From assembly GCA_046351415.1 (NCBI GenBank), contig JAXLYO010000003.1:62001-126000 (forward strand): DNA of 64,000 nt, written 5' to 3'. The notes beneath the pieces are model-generated. The model worked only from the letters and a program-made list of their open reading frames with translations, did no database searches and had not been told where the DNA came from. Of this stretch, positions 25,867 to 35,064 are shown piece after piece (position 1 is the stretch's first letter; the number at the start of each line of letters is the position of its first letter). The DNA comes from JABFRG01 sp046351415 (GTDB lineage: Bacteria; Myxococcota_A; Polyangia; Polyangiales; Polyangiaceae). The position numbers and the translations under genes were made by a program.

Positions 25867-28083
25867 ATGCGTCGCTCTTTCTTTTTGCTCGCGCTCCTCG
25901 CCTCGTGTCACTCGACGCACCGTCCCGATGCGGGCGGCGCTTCGGCCGCTTCGGCGAACGATACGGGCGCGCCCCTTGCCGGCGGTGACCTCGCGGACAT
26001 GCCCGCGGATGCTCGCGAACCGATCCTCGCGAACGCTGCGACAGAGCTCTTGCGGGAGCACGTACGCACGCGTCCCATCGACGATGGAGTCTCGAAAGAA
26101 GCATTTCAGCGCCTCGTCGACGAGCTCGACTCTGGCAAGTTGTTCTTGCTCGAGGGAGACGTTCAGAAGCTCGCACGTTTCGAGACGGACATGGATGACG
26201 AGCTCAAGGCGGGCAATCTCTCGCTCGGGCGCAAGGCCGCGGTCATCCTGACGGCGCGCCGTCGCCTCGTGGCGGGCATCATCGCGAAGACCTTGGCTGC
26301 CCCGCTTTCGTTCACGGAAAACGAGACCCTCGAAACCGACCCGAAGAAGCGCGCGTTCTGCAAATCCGAAGAAGAGCTCGCCGCGCGCTGGCGTGGGGTC
26401 CTGAAGGAGCAAGTGCTCGAACGGACCCAGGAGCTCGCTGACACGCTCGAGAAGAAGGCGAACCCGAAGGCTGCGGCGCCGAAGCCTTCGAGCTCGGCGG
26501 ACCCCGACGACGCAAAGCGGGAGGCAGCGGCAGCCAAGGCGCTCGGCGAAATTCCGCCCACGTTCGAAGGGCAGCGAGACAAGGTGCAGAAGGAACTCGC
26601 TGCGCGCTATGCGACCCAGTTCGCGCGACTTGCCTCCGTCGACAAGCTCGAGCCCGCGCAGACGTTCATCAACGCGGTGAATGGTGCTTTCGACCCGCAC
26701 ACGAACTACCTGCCTCCCGCGGAGGAAGCCGAGCTCGACATCGCGCTCACGGGGCGTCTCGAAGGCATTGGCGCGACCCTGCGTGAACAGGAACACTACA
26801 TTCTCGTCTACGATCTCGTGCCGGGCGGCGCTGCATTCCAGCAAGGCAAGCTCGAGGTCGGGGACCTCATTCAGGCCGTCGCGCAAGAAGGCAAAGAGCC
26901 CGTCGACGTGATGGACATGCCCATCTCGAAGGTGGTGAGCATGATCCGCGGGCCCAAGGGAACCGTGGTCGTTCTCAAAGTGAAGAAGTCCGACGGAAGG
27001 CTTGAGACCATTTCGATCACGCGCGACATCGTGCGCGTGGAAGCTACGTACGCACGTGGAGCCGTCTTGAAGACGAAGGCGGGCGACGTCGGCTACGTGC
27101 ATCTTCCAGGGTTCTACGGTGAGTCGCAGAAGCCGGGGGAGCGCAACGCGACGGGTGACATGCGAGCCATTCTGACGGACCTCACGAAGAAGGGCGTCTC
27201 CTCTCTCGTGGTCGACCTGCGCGGCAATGGTGGAGGTCTTCTCACACACGCGCGCGATATCGCGGGGCTCTTCATCAGCGAGGGACCCGTGGTCCAAACG
27301 AAGGACGGCAAGGGAAAGGTCGTCGTGCTGAAAGATGCAGACAAATCCGTCGTGTTCGGTGGAGAGGTCGTCGTCCTGGTCGATCGGTTCTGCGCCTCGG
27401 CGGCGGAGATCGTTGCGGGCGCACTCCAAGACTACGAGCGAGCCGTGGTCGTCGGCACGAGTGCGACGCATGGCAAAGGGACGGTACAAGCCGTCATCGA
27501 CCTCGACCACCAGTTGAAGACGAAGGGCGACCCGCTGGGGCTCTACAAGGTGACCATTCAAGAGTACTTCCGCGTGAGCGGTGGTTCGACGCAGCTGAAG
27601 GGCGTCGTGCCCGACGTTCTCCTTCCTGACCCCACGTCCTTCGTCGAGTCCGGAGAGCGCACCCTGCCGCACGCGATTCCTTGGTCGACCATCGACGCGG
27701 CGCCGTTCACGAAGGTGCCTCACACGTGGAAGGTGGCCGACCTCGCAGCTGCGAGCACGGCCCGAACGACGGCGAATCCAGACTTCGCGCCGATTACGCA
27801 GTTCGGAAAGCTCATGGCGGCTCGCAAAGACAAGACGCTCAAGGTTCTCGAGCGGACGACGTGGCAAGCCGACTACGCGAAAGCGAAGGCAGAACTCGAG
27901 GCGCTCGATCCGAAGAAGCGTGACAAGAAGCCGCTCATGCAGGTCGAGATCCTCGGCGCAAAGCAGGTCTCCGAGGACCCCCGGATCCAGCGGCAACAGG
28001 ACAAGTGGAAGGACGGCGTCGCGGGCGACCTTTGGGTCGATGAGGCAACGCGCATTCTCATGGACATGAAGAAGCCGCGCTGA
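25867..28083 (+). CDS. prc: C-terminal processing (tail-specific) protease, S41 family
   Basis: 738 residues, similar to the long Tsp/Prc enzymes. A lipoprotein signal ends in LLASC. An N-terminal region with Lys/Glu-rich segments precedes a PDZ domain (about residues 290-380: LVPGGAAFQQGKLEVGDLI). The S41 catalytic core follows, with Ser511 (CASAAE) and Lys537 (HGKGTVQ), spaced 26 residues apart as expected. A C-terminal Lys-rich part ends at a stop before the convergent IgGFc-like gene. Prc degrades periplasmic proteins with exposed nonpolar C-termini. Confidence 0.95.
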   Translation: MRRSFFLLALLASCHSTHRPDAGGASAASANDTGAPLAGGDLADMPADAREPILANAATELLREHVRTRPIDDGVSKEAFQRLVDELDSGKLFLLEGDVQKLARFETDMDDELKAGNLSLGRKAAVILTARRRLVAGIIAKTLAAPLSFTENETLETDPKKRAFCKSEEELAARWRGVLKEQVLERTQELADTLEKKANPKAAAPKPSSSADPDDAKREAAAAKALGEIPPTFEGQRDKVQKELAARYATQFARLASVDKLEPAQTFINAVNGAFDPHTNYLPPAEEAELDIALTGRLEGIGATLREQEHYILVYDLVPGGAAFQQGKLEVGDLIQAVAQEGKEPVDVMDMPISKVVSMIRGPKGTVVVLKVKKSDGRLETISITRDIVRVEATYARGAVLKTKAGDVGYVHLPGFYGESQKPGERNATGDMRAILTDLTKKGVSSLVVDLRGNGGGLLTHARDIAGLFISEGPVVQTKDGKGKVVVLKDADKSVVFGGEVVVLVDRFCASAAEIVAGALQDYERAVVVGTSATHGKGTVQAVIDLDHQLKTKGDPLGLYKVTIQEYFRVSGGSTQLKGVVPDVLLPDPTSFVESGERTLPHAIPWSTIDAAPFTKVPHTWKVADLAAASTARTTANPDFAPITQFGKLMAARKDKTLKVLERTTWQADYAKAKAELEALDPKKRDKKPLMQVEILGAKQVSEDPRIQRQQDKWKDGVAGDLWVDEATRILMDMKKPR

Positions 28084-28101
28084 GGATGCGCCCGGCCGAT
28101 C

Positions 28102-29874
28102 TCACTTGGGGCCGGCGGGCACGACGACCGTATTGATCGGAACGACGCTCGCGCCAGCGGGGTAGCCGTAGCTGACGGCGTTCGACGAAAATGTGGTCGA
28201 GGCCGCCGAGCCCCAGCCCCACACCGTGAGGCCGAACGGAGCATCGCTCTTGGCTTCGTGAACGCCGTTGTCGCAATTTCCCTGTTTCTGGAAGTTGCCT
28301 CGAACGAGGTCGACGCGGGTCCACTCGAAGTCCGTACCCGTAATGGGCGTCCAATCGGAGAGGACACCTTTGCAATCGAGCGAGACGTCGGAGAACGACC
28401 CATTTTTGCCCTTACCTCGGACGAAGACGAGGTTCGTCTCCGGGTATGTCGGGTCGGTGAAGAACGTGTAGGATGCCAGGTACTGCGTGGAGGGAATGAC
28501 GTTGACGAACTCCGGGTCACCACGGCAATCGTTGGGGTTCAGGTTGGCGATTGCGTCGGCGCATCCGCTCATGTAGCTCGCCAGGTAGAACGGGTGCTTG
28601 TCGTCCTGGCTCGTCACGACGAAGGCGTTCTGCGCGCGGAATTCGACGACCTGACCGGAGCCAATGGTCGCCGGCGCGCCGGGGACCGGAGGCGTGAACG
28701 TGAGCGTCGTGCCGTCGACGGCTCCGATGATGCGATAAGGAGGTGACTCGAGATTTCCGTCGTAGCGGTCTCTGTAATGTACACCGACGTAGCTCGACCC
28801 GAACGATCGAATGGGTGGGATCTGCTGGTGGAGGCCGTCGCATGCGACCTTGCCGGTCGGCACTTGCGCGCACGTGTTTCCCGCCCAGCTGCCGATGGGC
28901 TTGTTGGCTTGAATGGGGCTTCCGACCAAGTCTGCGGGTTGCTGAATCTTGATGTAGTCGCCCGCGTTGAGCTTGTACGTGACCGGAACGCCCTTGGCGG
29001 TACCTGCGACGCCGACGGCGGCCGTGATGGCGTTGGTGGGGCTGATCGTGACTTGCGTGTCGTCTTCTCGCGCGGCGAAGGCGAGCCATGGCGTGCCGGT
29101 GTTGGCCGGATAGGCGGTCGTACCGATGTAGTTGTCACCGAAGGCGGTTGTTGGGATGAGGAGCGTCGCTGACGTGACCGCCGTTGCGCCTCCTCCGTAC
29201 GGGAAGATGTCGTATGCGACCACCGGAGCATTGCTCTTGATACGAAACGCTTTGCCGAGGCCGCTACCCGAGAGCGCCGAGACCCCTTTGGCGGCCGTCA
29301 CGTTGCCCGAACACGGAGCCGCAGACTCGTTGCTGAGAAAGACCATGGCGACTTTGCCTGCGGGGACGACGCCATTCGAAAGATGGCTGTAGCTCATGGT
29401 GGAGCCCGAGCCTTGAGGCAGGTAGCTGAAGCTGTCGACGTTGAGCGGCTGGCCGCCCTGCTCGACGGTGAGGGTCACGTCCGTGCCCCATGTGTTTGCG
29501 ACGAACGCGGCGAAGCATGCCGTGGAGCCGGAGAAGAATGGGGGCGGAATGGCGAGGTAGTCGCAGCCGATCGAGCTCTTGTTGGCCGCAGCTGCGTCGC
29601 AGGCGGGCACACACTTGCCCTCCGCGCAGCCCTCGTTGCCTGGGCACGTAGCGATGACCTGATTGCTGTCGTTCAAGATCGAGTGAAGATCGCTCGAACA
29701 ATGTACCTGGCCGCTCGTTTGGCCACCGTCACCGCTCCCTAGACCTACCCCCGAGCCGCCGTCGCCTTTGCCGTTTACCTCGTCGCCAAAGCCACCCCCG
29801 CCGGAGCTGCTACATGCAATGGCCACGAGCAGGACGCTGGCCGCACAAAAGCCCGCAATCTTTCGCTCTTGCAT
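28102..29874 (-). CDS. IgGFc-binding-domain-like surface lipoprotein
   Basis: 590 residues from the ATG at 29874. A signal ends in VAIAC, with a Gly/Ser/Asp linker and a short Cys cluster (CPGNEGCAEGKCVPACD). The body resembles the N-terminal domain of IgGFc-binding proteins, which is common in myxobacterial surface proteins: DYLAIPPPF near the start, later SNAPVVAYDIFPYGG, TAYPANTGTPWLAFAA, and SYTFFTDPTYPETNLVFVRG. No role in antibody binding is implied. Likely an adhesin or matrix protein. Confidence 0.82.
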   Translation of the reverse strand: MQERKIAGFCAASVLLVAIACSSSGGGGFGDEVNGKGDGGSGVGLGSGDGGQTSGQVHCSSDLHSILNDSNQVIATCPGNEGCAEGKCVPACDAAAANKSSIGCDYLAIPPPFFSGSTACFAAFVANTWGTDVTLTVEQGGQPLNVDSFSYLPQGSGSTMSYSHLSNGVVPAGKVAMVFLSNESAAPCSGNVTAAKGVSALSGSGLGKAFRIKSNAPVVAYDIFPYGGGATAVTSATLLIPTTAFGDNYIGTTAYPANTGTPWLAFAAREDDTQVTISPTNAITAAVGVAGTAKGVPVTYKLNAGDYIKIQQPADLVGSPIQANKPIGSWAGNTCAQVPTGKVACDGLHQQIPPIRSFGSSYVGVHYRDRYDGNLESPPYRIIGAVDGTTLTFTPPVPGAPATIGSGQVVEFRAQNAFVVTSQDDKHPFYLASYMSGCADAIANLNPNDCRGDPEFVNVIPSTQYLASYTFFTDPTYPETNLVFVRGKGKNGSFSDVSLDCKGVLSDWTPITGTDFEWTRVDLVRGNFQKQGNCDNGVHEAKSDAPFGLTVWGWGSAASTTFSSNAVSYGYPAGASVVPINTVVVPAGPK

Positions 29875-29973
29875 GGGCCACGGTGTAGCACGAAAGACGA
29901 ACTCTGCCACGGTGGAGCTTGCCGTCGGAGAGCACTCGCTCGAGCTCCCGACTGCGTGTAAGAAGGAGTGCCG

Positions 29974-30477
29974 ATGATCACGCGCAAAGAGTTTTTGGAG
30001 GGGTCGCTCGGTGTTCTCGGCGTATCGCTGCTCGGCGCTACGTGGACGGCCTGCGCGACCTCGGGCGACCCTGGTTCCGAACCGGATGACGCTGGTACTC
30101 CCGAAACCGATGCTGCGGCAGCACTCGATTCGAGCAGCGGCGAAGCAGCCTCGGACGCACGCTTCGATGGTCCAAACGGCGACGCTGCTGACGGATCAAA
30201 AGCGGTATGCACCCAAGATATCCAAGCCGTCATCGACGACAGTTTGCCGCTCACCGTGAAGAATCACGGGCACGAGGTCATCGTCACGGCTTCCGATATT
30301 CGTCTCGGAGCAGAGCGAGGCTACGACCTCGTTCCAGGTGTGCACGGAAGCCTCTTTCACCAAGTGGTGGTGACGGCGGAACACTTCGAAGCGCTGAAGC
30401 GCGGCGAGACCGTACGCATTCAAACGACGTCGCGTGAGGGGCATGCTCACACCGTCGTTCTCCAGTGCGCACCGTGA
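29974..30477 (+). CDS. Putative Tat-type lipoprotein, function unknown
   Basis: 167 residues; AGAAGGAG lies at the right distance from the ATG at 29974. The N-terminus TRKEFLEGSLGVLGVSLLG with a following TAC resembles a twin-arginine-like signal ending in a lipobox. An Asp/Ala/Ser linker is followed by a small domain (QAVIDDSLPLTVKNHGHEVIVTASDI, then HAHTVVLQC) with several His, which could bind a metal. Not assigned to a family. Confidence 0.6.
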   Translation: MITRKEFLEGSLGVLGVSLLGATWTACATSGDPGSEPDDAGTPETDAAAALDSSSGEAASDARFDGPNGDAADGSKAVCTQDIQAVIDDSLPLTVKNHGHEVIVTASDIRLGAERGYDLVPGVHGSLFHQVVVTAEHFEALKRGETVRIQTTSREGHAHTVVLQCAP

Positions 30478-30982
30478 GCAATAGTGCATGCATGTGGCGC
30501 GGCGCGAAGGGCAACATCGTCTCCGCGTGACTCACGACGTCGTTCCAATGAACGAGGACGAAGTACGTCGCAAGCGACATGAAGAGCAACGTGAGGAGGG
30601 CCCCGAACGATGCGCCGGCGATCTCTGCGGTCCACCCGGCGACTCTCGAGCCGAGACCAACGGCTTCGCCCTCCAGTTTCGTCGCGAGCGTGGAGGGCTC
30701 CAAGTGGAGGAAGCCCAGCGTCGTTCGCAGATGTCGCTCGCCCGCTTGCCGCCACGCGCCACCCGATCCGAGAAGTGAGGGGAGGGCGCCCACCATCGCG
30801 ATGCCCCGGGTGATGAACAGTGCCATGAATGCTGCCACAATCGCACGGACGAACGTCGAGGCGCCAAGCGTGCAGACGAGGGCCGCCGGCTTGGCCCCTA
30901 GGCGCACTTTCACCGACCATGCCTTCAGCAGCTTCCGTGCCAGGCGTGCCAGAGTGGAGGCACGGGCCCGTTTCCCTTGCAT
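30478..30982 (-). pseudogene. Truncated AI-2E-family permease remnant
   Basis: About 168 residues with hydrophobic segments matching the middle of an AI-2E-type permease: ALPSLL, ATKLEGEAVGLGSRVAGW, LLTLLFMSLATYFVLVHWNDVVSHAETMLPFAPRHMHALL. Normal members have about 350 residues and continue with more transmembrane helices. Here the homology stops next to the convergent 29974-30477 gene, and the frame then runs antisense to it as Arg-rich non-coding sequence. The start at 30982 sits 31 bp from the divergent ArsR gene. Confidence 0.6.
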
Positions 30983-31025
30983 GGTCTCGCCGCTCGCTTA
31001 TATACTGAACCAGATGGTTCAGTAT
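30977..31025 (+). promoter_or_regulatory. Promoter and perfect-arm palindromic operator, second arsR module
   Basis: TTGCAT (30977-30982), an 18-bp spacer and TATACT (31001-31006) form a promoter whose start point should be at or next to the ATG at 31014, giving a leaderless message. The palindrome ATACTGAACCA/TGGTTCAGTAT has perfect 11-bp arms (31002-31012 and 31015-31025) and is centred on the start codon. The operator therefore overlaps the -10 box, transcription start and first codons. Confidence 0.75.
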
Positions 31026-31394
31026 GCTGCATTCCGGATCGACGCTGCGTTTTCGGCTCTTTCCGATGCAACGCGACGCGGGGTGCTCGAGCAACTTGGC
31101 CGCTCGGACGCGTCGATCTCGGACCTTGCAGAGAAGTTTCACATGACGCTGACGGGCATGAAGAAGCACGTGGGCGTCTTGGAGGACGCTGGGCTCGTGA
31201 CGACCGAAAAGGTCGGGCGTGTGCGAACTTGCAGGCTCGGACCGCGTGACCTCGAAGAGGAGTGCGCGTGGCTCGAACGGTACCGTTCGATGTGGGCCGC
31301 ACGGTTCGATGCGCTCGACCACGTCATCGACGAACTCACGCGCGAAGAGCGCGCGGCGAATCCAAAGAGAAAGAAGGGAAGTGCACGTCCATGA
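31014..31394 (+). CDS. ArsR-family transcriptional regulator, module 2
   Basis: 126 residues. Winged helix with FSALSDATRRGVLEQLGRSDASISDLAEKFHMTLTG split as recognition and support helices, then VLEDAGLVTTEKVGRVRTCRLG. Same family as module 1, with its own distinct operator. The C-terminal tail is Lys/Arg-rich. Its stop overlaps the downstream SRPBCC start as ATGA. Confidence 0.88.
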   Translation: MVQYAAFRIDAAFSALSDATRRGVLEQLGRSDASISDLAEKFHMTLTGMKKHVGVLEDAGLVTTEKVGRVRTCRLGPRDLEEECAWLERYRSMWAARFDALDHVIDELTREERAANPKRKKGSARP

Positions 31395-31876
31395 AACATC
31401 AAACCACGGTAGAACGTACGTCGGACCGAGAGGTCGTCGTTCAGCGAGTCTTCAACGGCCCTGCGCACATCGTCTTCGCGGCATGGACGAAGCCCGAACT
31501 CATGAAGCGTTGGTGGACACCGCGGTCGATGGGCATGACGATGCTCGGGTGCGAGATGGACGTTCGCGTCGGCGGGAGCTATCGCCTGGAGTTCAGCCAT
31601 CCATCGTTTCCAGCACCCATGTCATTCTTCGGCACGTACACGGAGGTCGTGCCCGGCAAGCGTCTCGTGTGGACGAACGACGAAGGGGATGGCGGGCAGT
31701 CAATCACTACCGTGACGTTCGAAGCGCTGGACGATCGGACGACGCGCGTCGTCGTTCACGAGCTACACCCCTCGAAAGAGGCGCTCGACGCCCATTGTGC
31801 TTCCGGCGCTCAAGACTGCACACCCGAGACGCACCAGCAACTCGATGAGCTCTTGGCGACGCTCGCGGCAGGCTGA
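31391..31876 (+). CDS. SRPBCC/AHSA1-family protein, module 2
   Basis: 161 residues with VVVQRVFNGPAHIVFAAWTK, LMKRWWTPRSMGM, DVRVGGSYRLEF, FGTYTEVVPGKRLVW and a C-terminal HQQLDELLATLAAG. It is the AHSA1/START-like fold of module 1. Coupled to the preceding ArsR gene. Ligand unknown. Confidence 0.88.
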   Translation: MKHQTTVERTSDREVVVQRVFNGPAHIVFAAWTKPELMKRWWTPRSMGMTMLGCEMDVRVGGSYRLEFSHPSFPAPMSFFGTYTEVVPGKRLVWTNDEGDGGQSITTVTFEALDDRTTRVVVHELHPSKEALDAHCASGAQDCTPETHQQLDELLATLAAG

Positions 31877-32050
31877 AGTTCACTTCCGAAAATGTGTCAT
31901 GTGCGCATTGGGCGCGCAAAAGTACTGCGAATACAGTATGTTATGCCGGTTTTTGGCCGCCTCCGAATTCGTCCCAGGGGCCCTTCCGCCGGGGCCCCGT
32001 CCGTGTAAAGAAGCCGTACGCCGGGCTCGCTCGGCGCGCGTACTTCCACA

Positions 32051-33715
32051 ATGACGACCCCTCGCTGGATAGCCCGTACCGAGAGCAACACGCACGACAT
32101 CGTCCCCAACGCCGACGGCGGCGTTGCGACTCTTTGTGAAGACAGCCGCATCGTCATGCTCGACGCCAATGGCCACGTCTCGGGACGCATCGCCACGGGG
32201 GCTGCACACCCGGTCGCACTCCAGAGCGCAGGGAAGGGGTGGCTCACGGCCCACGCGGGACAGGAGCACTTGCTGCTTTTCACCAACGACGCGAAGAGCA
32301 CGCTCGCCAAGCATACGACGGCGGTCGATGCGATGTGCGTATCGGGGGAACAAGTTGGCGTCGCGCGTCTCGACGGTCTCGAACTGTGGACCCTTGCGGG
32401 GCGATGTCGGTGGCGCCTCGAAGGCGGACCGTTCGTGGCAGTGACCATCGTCGGCAAAACGATGGTCGGGCTGAAAGCCGACGGCGAGCTCTTGTTCCTG
32501 TCGATGATGAGCGGCAGTGTCACGGGCCGGCTGAAGCTCGAAGTCACGGAGCCGGCGCACACGTGGAAGGTAGCTGCGCTCGAAGGTTCCCGTTTTGCGC
32601 TTGGCCTCGGCGATTGGCTCGTCATCGTCGACGCCGCGAAAGAGAAGGTGTTTCGGCGCACACGACTCCGAGGACCCGTTTGCGCGCTGGCGGCCAACGA
32701 ACGCCACGTCCTCGCGGGGCTCGAAGATGGATGGGTTCAAATGGTCGACGCGCTCACGGGTGAGGCCCGCGGGGCGCTCGAAGCGCACTTGGGACCCGTT
32801 CGCGCCGTTGCGCTGAGCAAAGGCACGTTTTACTCGGTGGCGGGTGACGAGGTGCGGGCGTGGGACGACACCCTGCTTTCCAGAGCTCCGACGGCCGTCT
32901 CGCCGGTGACGGCGCTCGCCAGTCGCGGTGGGCTCGTAGCCGTTGGGGCGAAGAGCGGTCGTTTCCGCGTTCTGAAGGGCGTCGAAGAAGTGGGGAGCAT
33001 GCGGCTCGACAGCAGCGTCGCCTTCGTTCACGTCGCGACAGACGAGTCCGTCGTCGCGGTATCGTCGTCTCTGCTGGTTCGTCTCGAGAAGCCTTGGCGA
33101 GCCCCACGGCCCGTCATGTTGAGTGCGCCATGCACGGGTTTTGCGGCCGACGACGAGTACGCCTTCAGCGGCAATGAGCAGGGTGTCGTCGACGTGTTCG
33201 AACTCGCCAGTGGCAAGAAGGTCACGAGTTACGAGCTCTCCGACGCGACCATCTCGGCCATCGTGCGGCCCCGAGGCATCCATCTGGTCGTGGGCACCGG
33301 TGGGCTGGATGGCAGACTTTTCGTCGTCGACGTCGCCAACGCGGAAATCCTGCACCGAATCGAAGCGCATCAGGATGCATTTGGCGTGACGAGCCTCGCC
33401 GCCGAGGTGCGAGGACGCATTGTGGCTTCGGGGTCGGACGATAGCACCATTGCGCTCATTGACGTCGCCGGCGGCAAAGTGATGGCACGCCTCAAAGTGC
33501 CCGAAGCCCCCGTCAGTCTGACGTTCGATCCGACGGGAAAGCGCTTGATCGCCGCACTGGCCGACGGGTCGGTCACCCTCATCGCACTCGACAAGCGGGG
33601 CGCCCAGACCAACGTGAAAGCGCCCCCGACCGCCCGCGTGGCTTGGGGCAACGGCCCGCATCAAGTCGCCTGCGGTCTTTCCGACGGGCGCGTCGAGTTC
33701 GTCTCCCTCAGTTGA
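32051..33715 (+). CDS. WD40-like beta-propeller protein
   Basis: 554 residues without signal peptide. Repeating beta-blade units end in motifs such as LWTLAGRCRWRL, VQMVDALTGEARGALEAH, VRAWDD, VDVFELASGKKVTSYEL, LFVVDVANAEILHRIEAH and IALIDVAGGKVMARLKV. It is probably two propellers or one large one, working as an interaction scaffold in the cytoplasm. No partner gene is evident: neighbours are the ArsR module and a Cys-rich lipoprotein. Confidence 0.82.
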   Translation: MTTPRWIARTESNTHDIVPNADGGVATLCEDSRIVMLDANGHVSGRIATGAAHPVALQSAGKGWLTAHAGQEHLLLFTNDAKSTLAKHTTAVDAMCVSGEQVGVARLDGLELWTLAGRCRWRLEGGPFVAVTIVGKTMVGLKADGELLFLSMMSGSVTGRLKLEVTEPAHTWKVAALEGSRFALGLGDWLVIVDAAKEKVFRRTRLRGPVCALAANERHVLAGLEDGWVQMVDALTGEARGALEAHLGPVRAVALSKGTFYSVAGDEVRAWDDTLLSRAPTAVSPVTALASRGGLVAVGAKSGRFRVLKGVEEVGSMRLDSSVAFVHVATDESVVAVSSSLLVRLEKPWRAPRPVMLSAPCTGFAADDEYAFSGNEQGVVDVFELASGKKVTSYELSDATISAIVRPRGIHLVVGTGGLDGRLFVVDVANAEILHRIEAHQDAFGVTSLAAEVRGRIVASGSDDSTIALIDVAGGKVMARLKVPEAPVSLTFDPTGKRLIAALADGSVTLIALDKRGAQTNVKAPPTARVAWGNGPHQVACGLSDGRVEFVSLS

Positions 33716-33820
33716 CCCGAGCGGCAGTCCCTGGGGGGCCTCCGATGTCCGATTCGGTCGTGATGCGAAAGCCTGCGTGCCCGCATTCACCAGCGACCGC
33801 ATCCACCGAGAGGATCTTCC

Positions 33821-34357
33821 ATGAACAATCGCCACATCGTCTTCGTCTGTGCTGCCGCTTCTTTGCTCGGCCTTGCAGTTGCGGCTTGTGCCGCCGACGA
33901 GAACGATGCCAGCCCTGCGAATTCGCAGGGTGCCATTCAAGGCGCCCCCGCGAGGAGTGCGTCCCGCCCGGCGGATCCGTGCACGTACATCAAATGCTCC
34001 GCGGGCTACCGTTGCGACCCGAAGGTCGGAAGCTGTGTGCCCGAAGCCCCGGCGCCCGCGCCTGCGCCGCTGAGCGGCCCAGCCTTGGTCTGCCCCGTCA
34101 CGAAGTGCACGAGCGGCTTTCACTGCGAAGAACCGGTGGGCTGCGTCCCGGATGCCGATGACTGCTCCACCGCGAAGTGCAGCGCGGGCACGACGAACGT
34201 ACCAGGCCTCGGCTGCTGCCTTGCGACCTGCGGCGGGTTCTTGGGAGCTCCGTGTGCAGGAGGCACGACGTGCGTCGACGACCCGACCGACGATTGCGAC
34301 CCGAAGCGCGGAGGCTCGGACTGCATGGGTGTATGCGTAGGAGCGCCCGCGAAGTAG
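33821..34357 (+). CDS. Cys-rich putative lipoprotein
   Basis: 178 residues. The signal ends in VAAC. Three Cys-rich units follow: YIKCSAGYRCDPKVGSC, VTKCTSGFHCEEPVGC and TAKCSAGTTNVPGLGCC. They are separated by an Ala/Pro linker and resemble TIL/EGF-like small extracellular modules. The C-terminus has CGGFLGAPCAGGTTC. Likely surface exposed; function unknown. Confidence 0.65.
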   Translation: MNNRHIVFVCAAASLLGLAVAACAADENDASPANSQGAIQGAPARSASRPADPCTYIKCSAGYRCDPKVGSCVPEAPAPAPAPLSGPALVCPVTKCTSGFHCEEPVGCVPDADDCSTAKCSAGTTNVPGLGCCLATCGGFLGAPCAGGTTCVDDPTDDCDPKRGGSDCMGVCVGAPAK

Positions 34358-34488
34358 TTTGGTCGTGCAGCGACCATCGTTCATGTACGGAGAAAGTGCA
34401 CGTATCTCTGCACCCACGTGGGCGTGCGGACAAACCACATCGGGGCGGCCGATTTGACCGGACGCGCTTGCCCGTCTAGCTAGGATGC

Positions 34489-35061
34489 GTGGACCTCGGC
34501 ATTTCGGCGCGTGTGCTCGTTCGACCGTTCCGTACGTACGCGTCGATCCATGACGCAGCTCTCAACGAATTCCCGACGCTCGTGGGGGGGGCGCTCCGCC
34601 TCCTCTTCGTCATCGGTGCCTTCGTGGCCTTCACGGCGACGGGTAGGCTCGCACCGTTCGAGCTGGTCGTGGCGATGGGGTCGTACGCTTACGTGCCCAT
34701 TGCGCAGTTCCTCGCGCTTTCGATCGCCGTGAGGGCCGTGACGCGGAAGGTGCCGCTTCGACGCGCCTTTGCCCTCTATCTCGTCGGGCATGGTCCATGG
34801 TTCCTCATGCTTCTCGGCATTGCAGCCGCGTGCTTGCTCGCGCCGGCTCCAGCAACCGTGCTCTTTGCGGTGTTGCCGAAGGCCATACCACTCACGTTTC
34901 TCTGGAGTGGCATTCTCACCTTCGCGTGCATGAAGCGAGGGCTTGGGTTCAGCGGTGGTCGTGCGGCGGTGTGTCTCTTGATCTATCTGGTCTCGCTGCC
35001 GCTTCTCGTCCTCGGATACTTCGTCGCGATGGGACAGCTCGTTCCGCTCTTCAGGCACTGA
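34489..35061 (+). CDS. YIP1-like integral membrane protein
   Basis: 190 residues from a GTG start. Five hydrophobic helices; the N-terminus RVLVRPFRTYASIHD resembles the Yip1-domain opening, in which proteins carry several C-terminal transmembrane helices. It ends four bases before the PHP-domain gene, so the two probably form an operon. Confidence 0.65.
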   Translation: MDLGISARVLVRPFRTYASIHDAALNEFPTLVGGALRLLFVIGAFVAFTATGRLAPFELVVAMGSYAYVPIAQFLALSIAVRAVTRKVPLRRAFALYLVGHGPWFLMLLGIAAACLLAPAPATVLFAVLPKAIPLTFLWSGILTFACMKRGLGFSGGRAAVCLLIYLVSLPLLVLGYFVAMGQLVPLFRH

Positions 35062-35064
35062 CAC

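Noticed and set aside
25813..27996. A 727-codon open frame on the minus strand opposite prc
   Set aside because: The plus strand encodes an intact S41 protease with PDZ and catalytic Ser/Lys. The minus frame is a compositional shadow.
30284..30477. C-terminal extension of the AI-2E-like frame
   Set aside because: This part is antisense to the 29974-30477 gene and is Arg/Ser-rich without membrane segments, so it is not a real continuation.
31880..34438. An 852-codon open frame on the minus strand opposite the beta-propeller gene
   Set aside because: It is antisense to clear coding sequence, rich in Arg/His/Asp, and has no recognisable domain. Long antisense frames are expected in GC-rich DNA.
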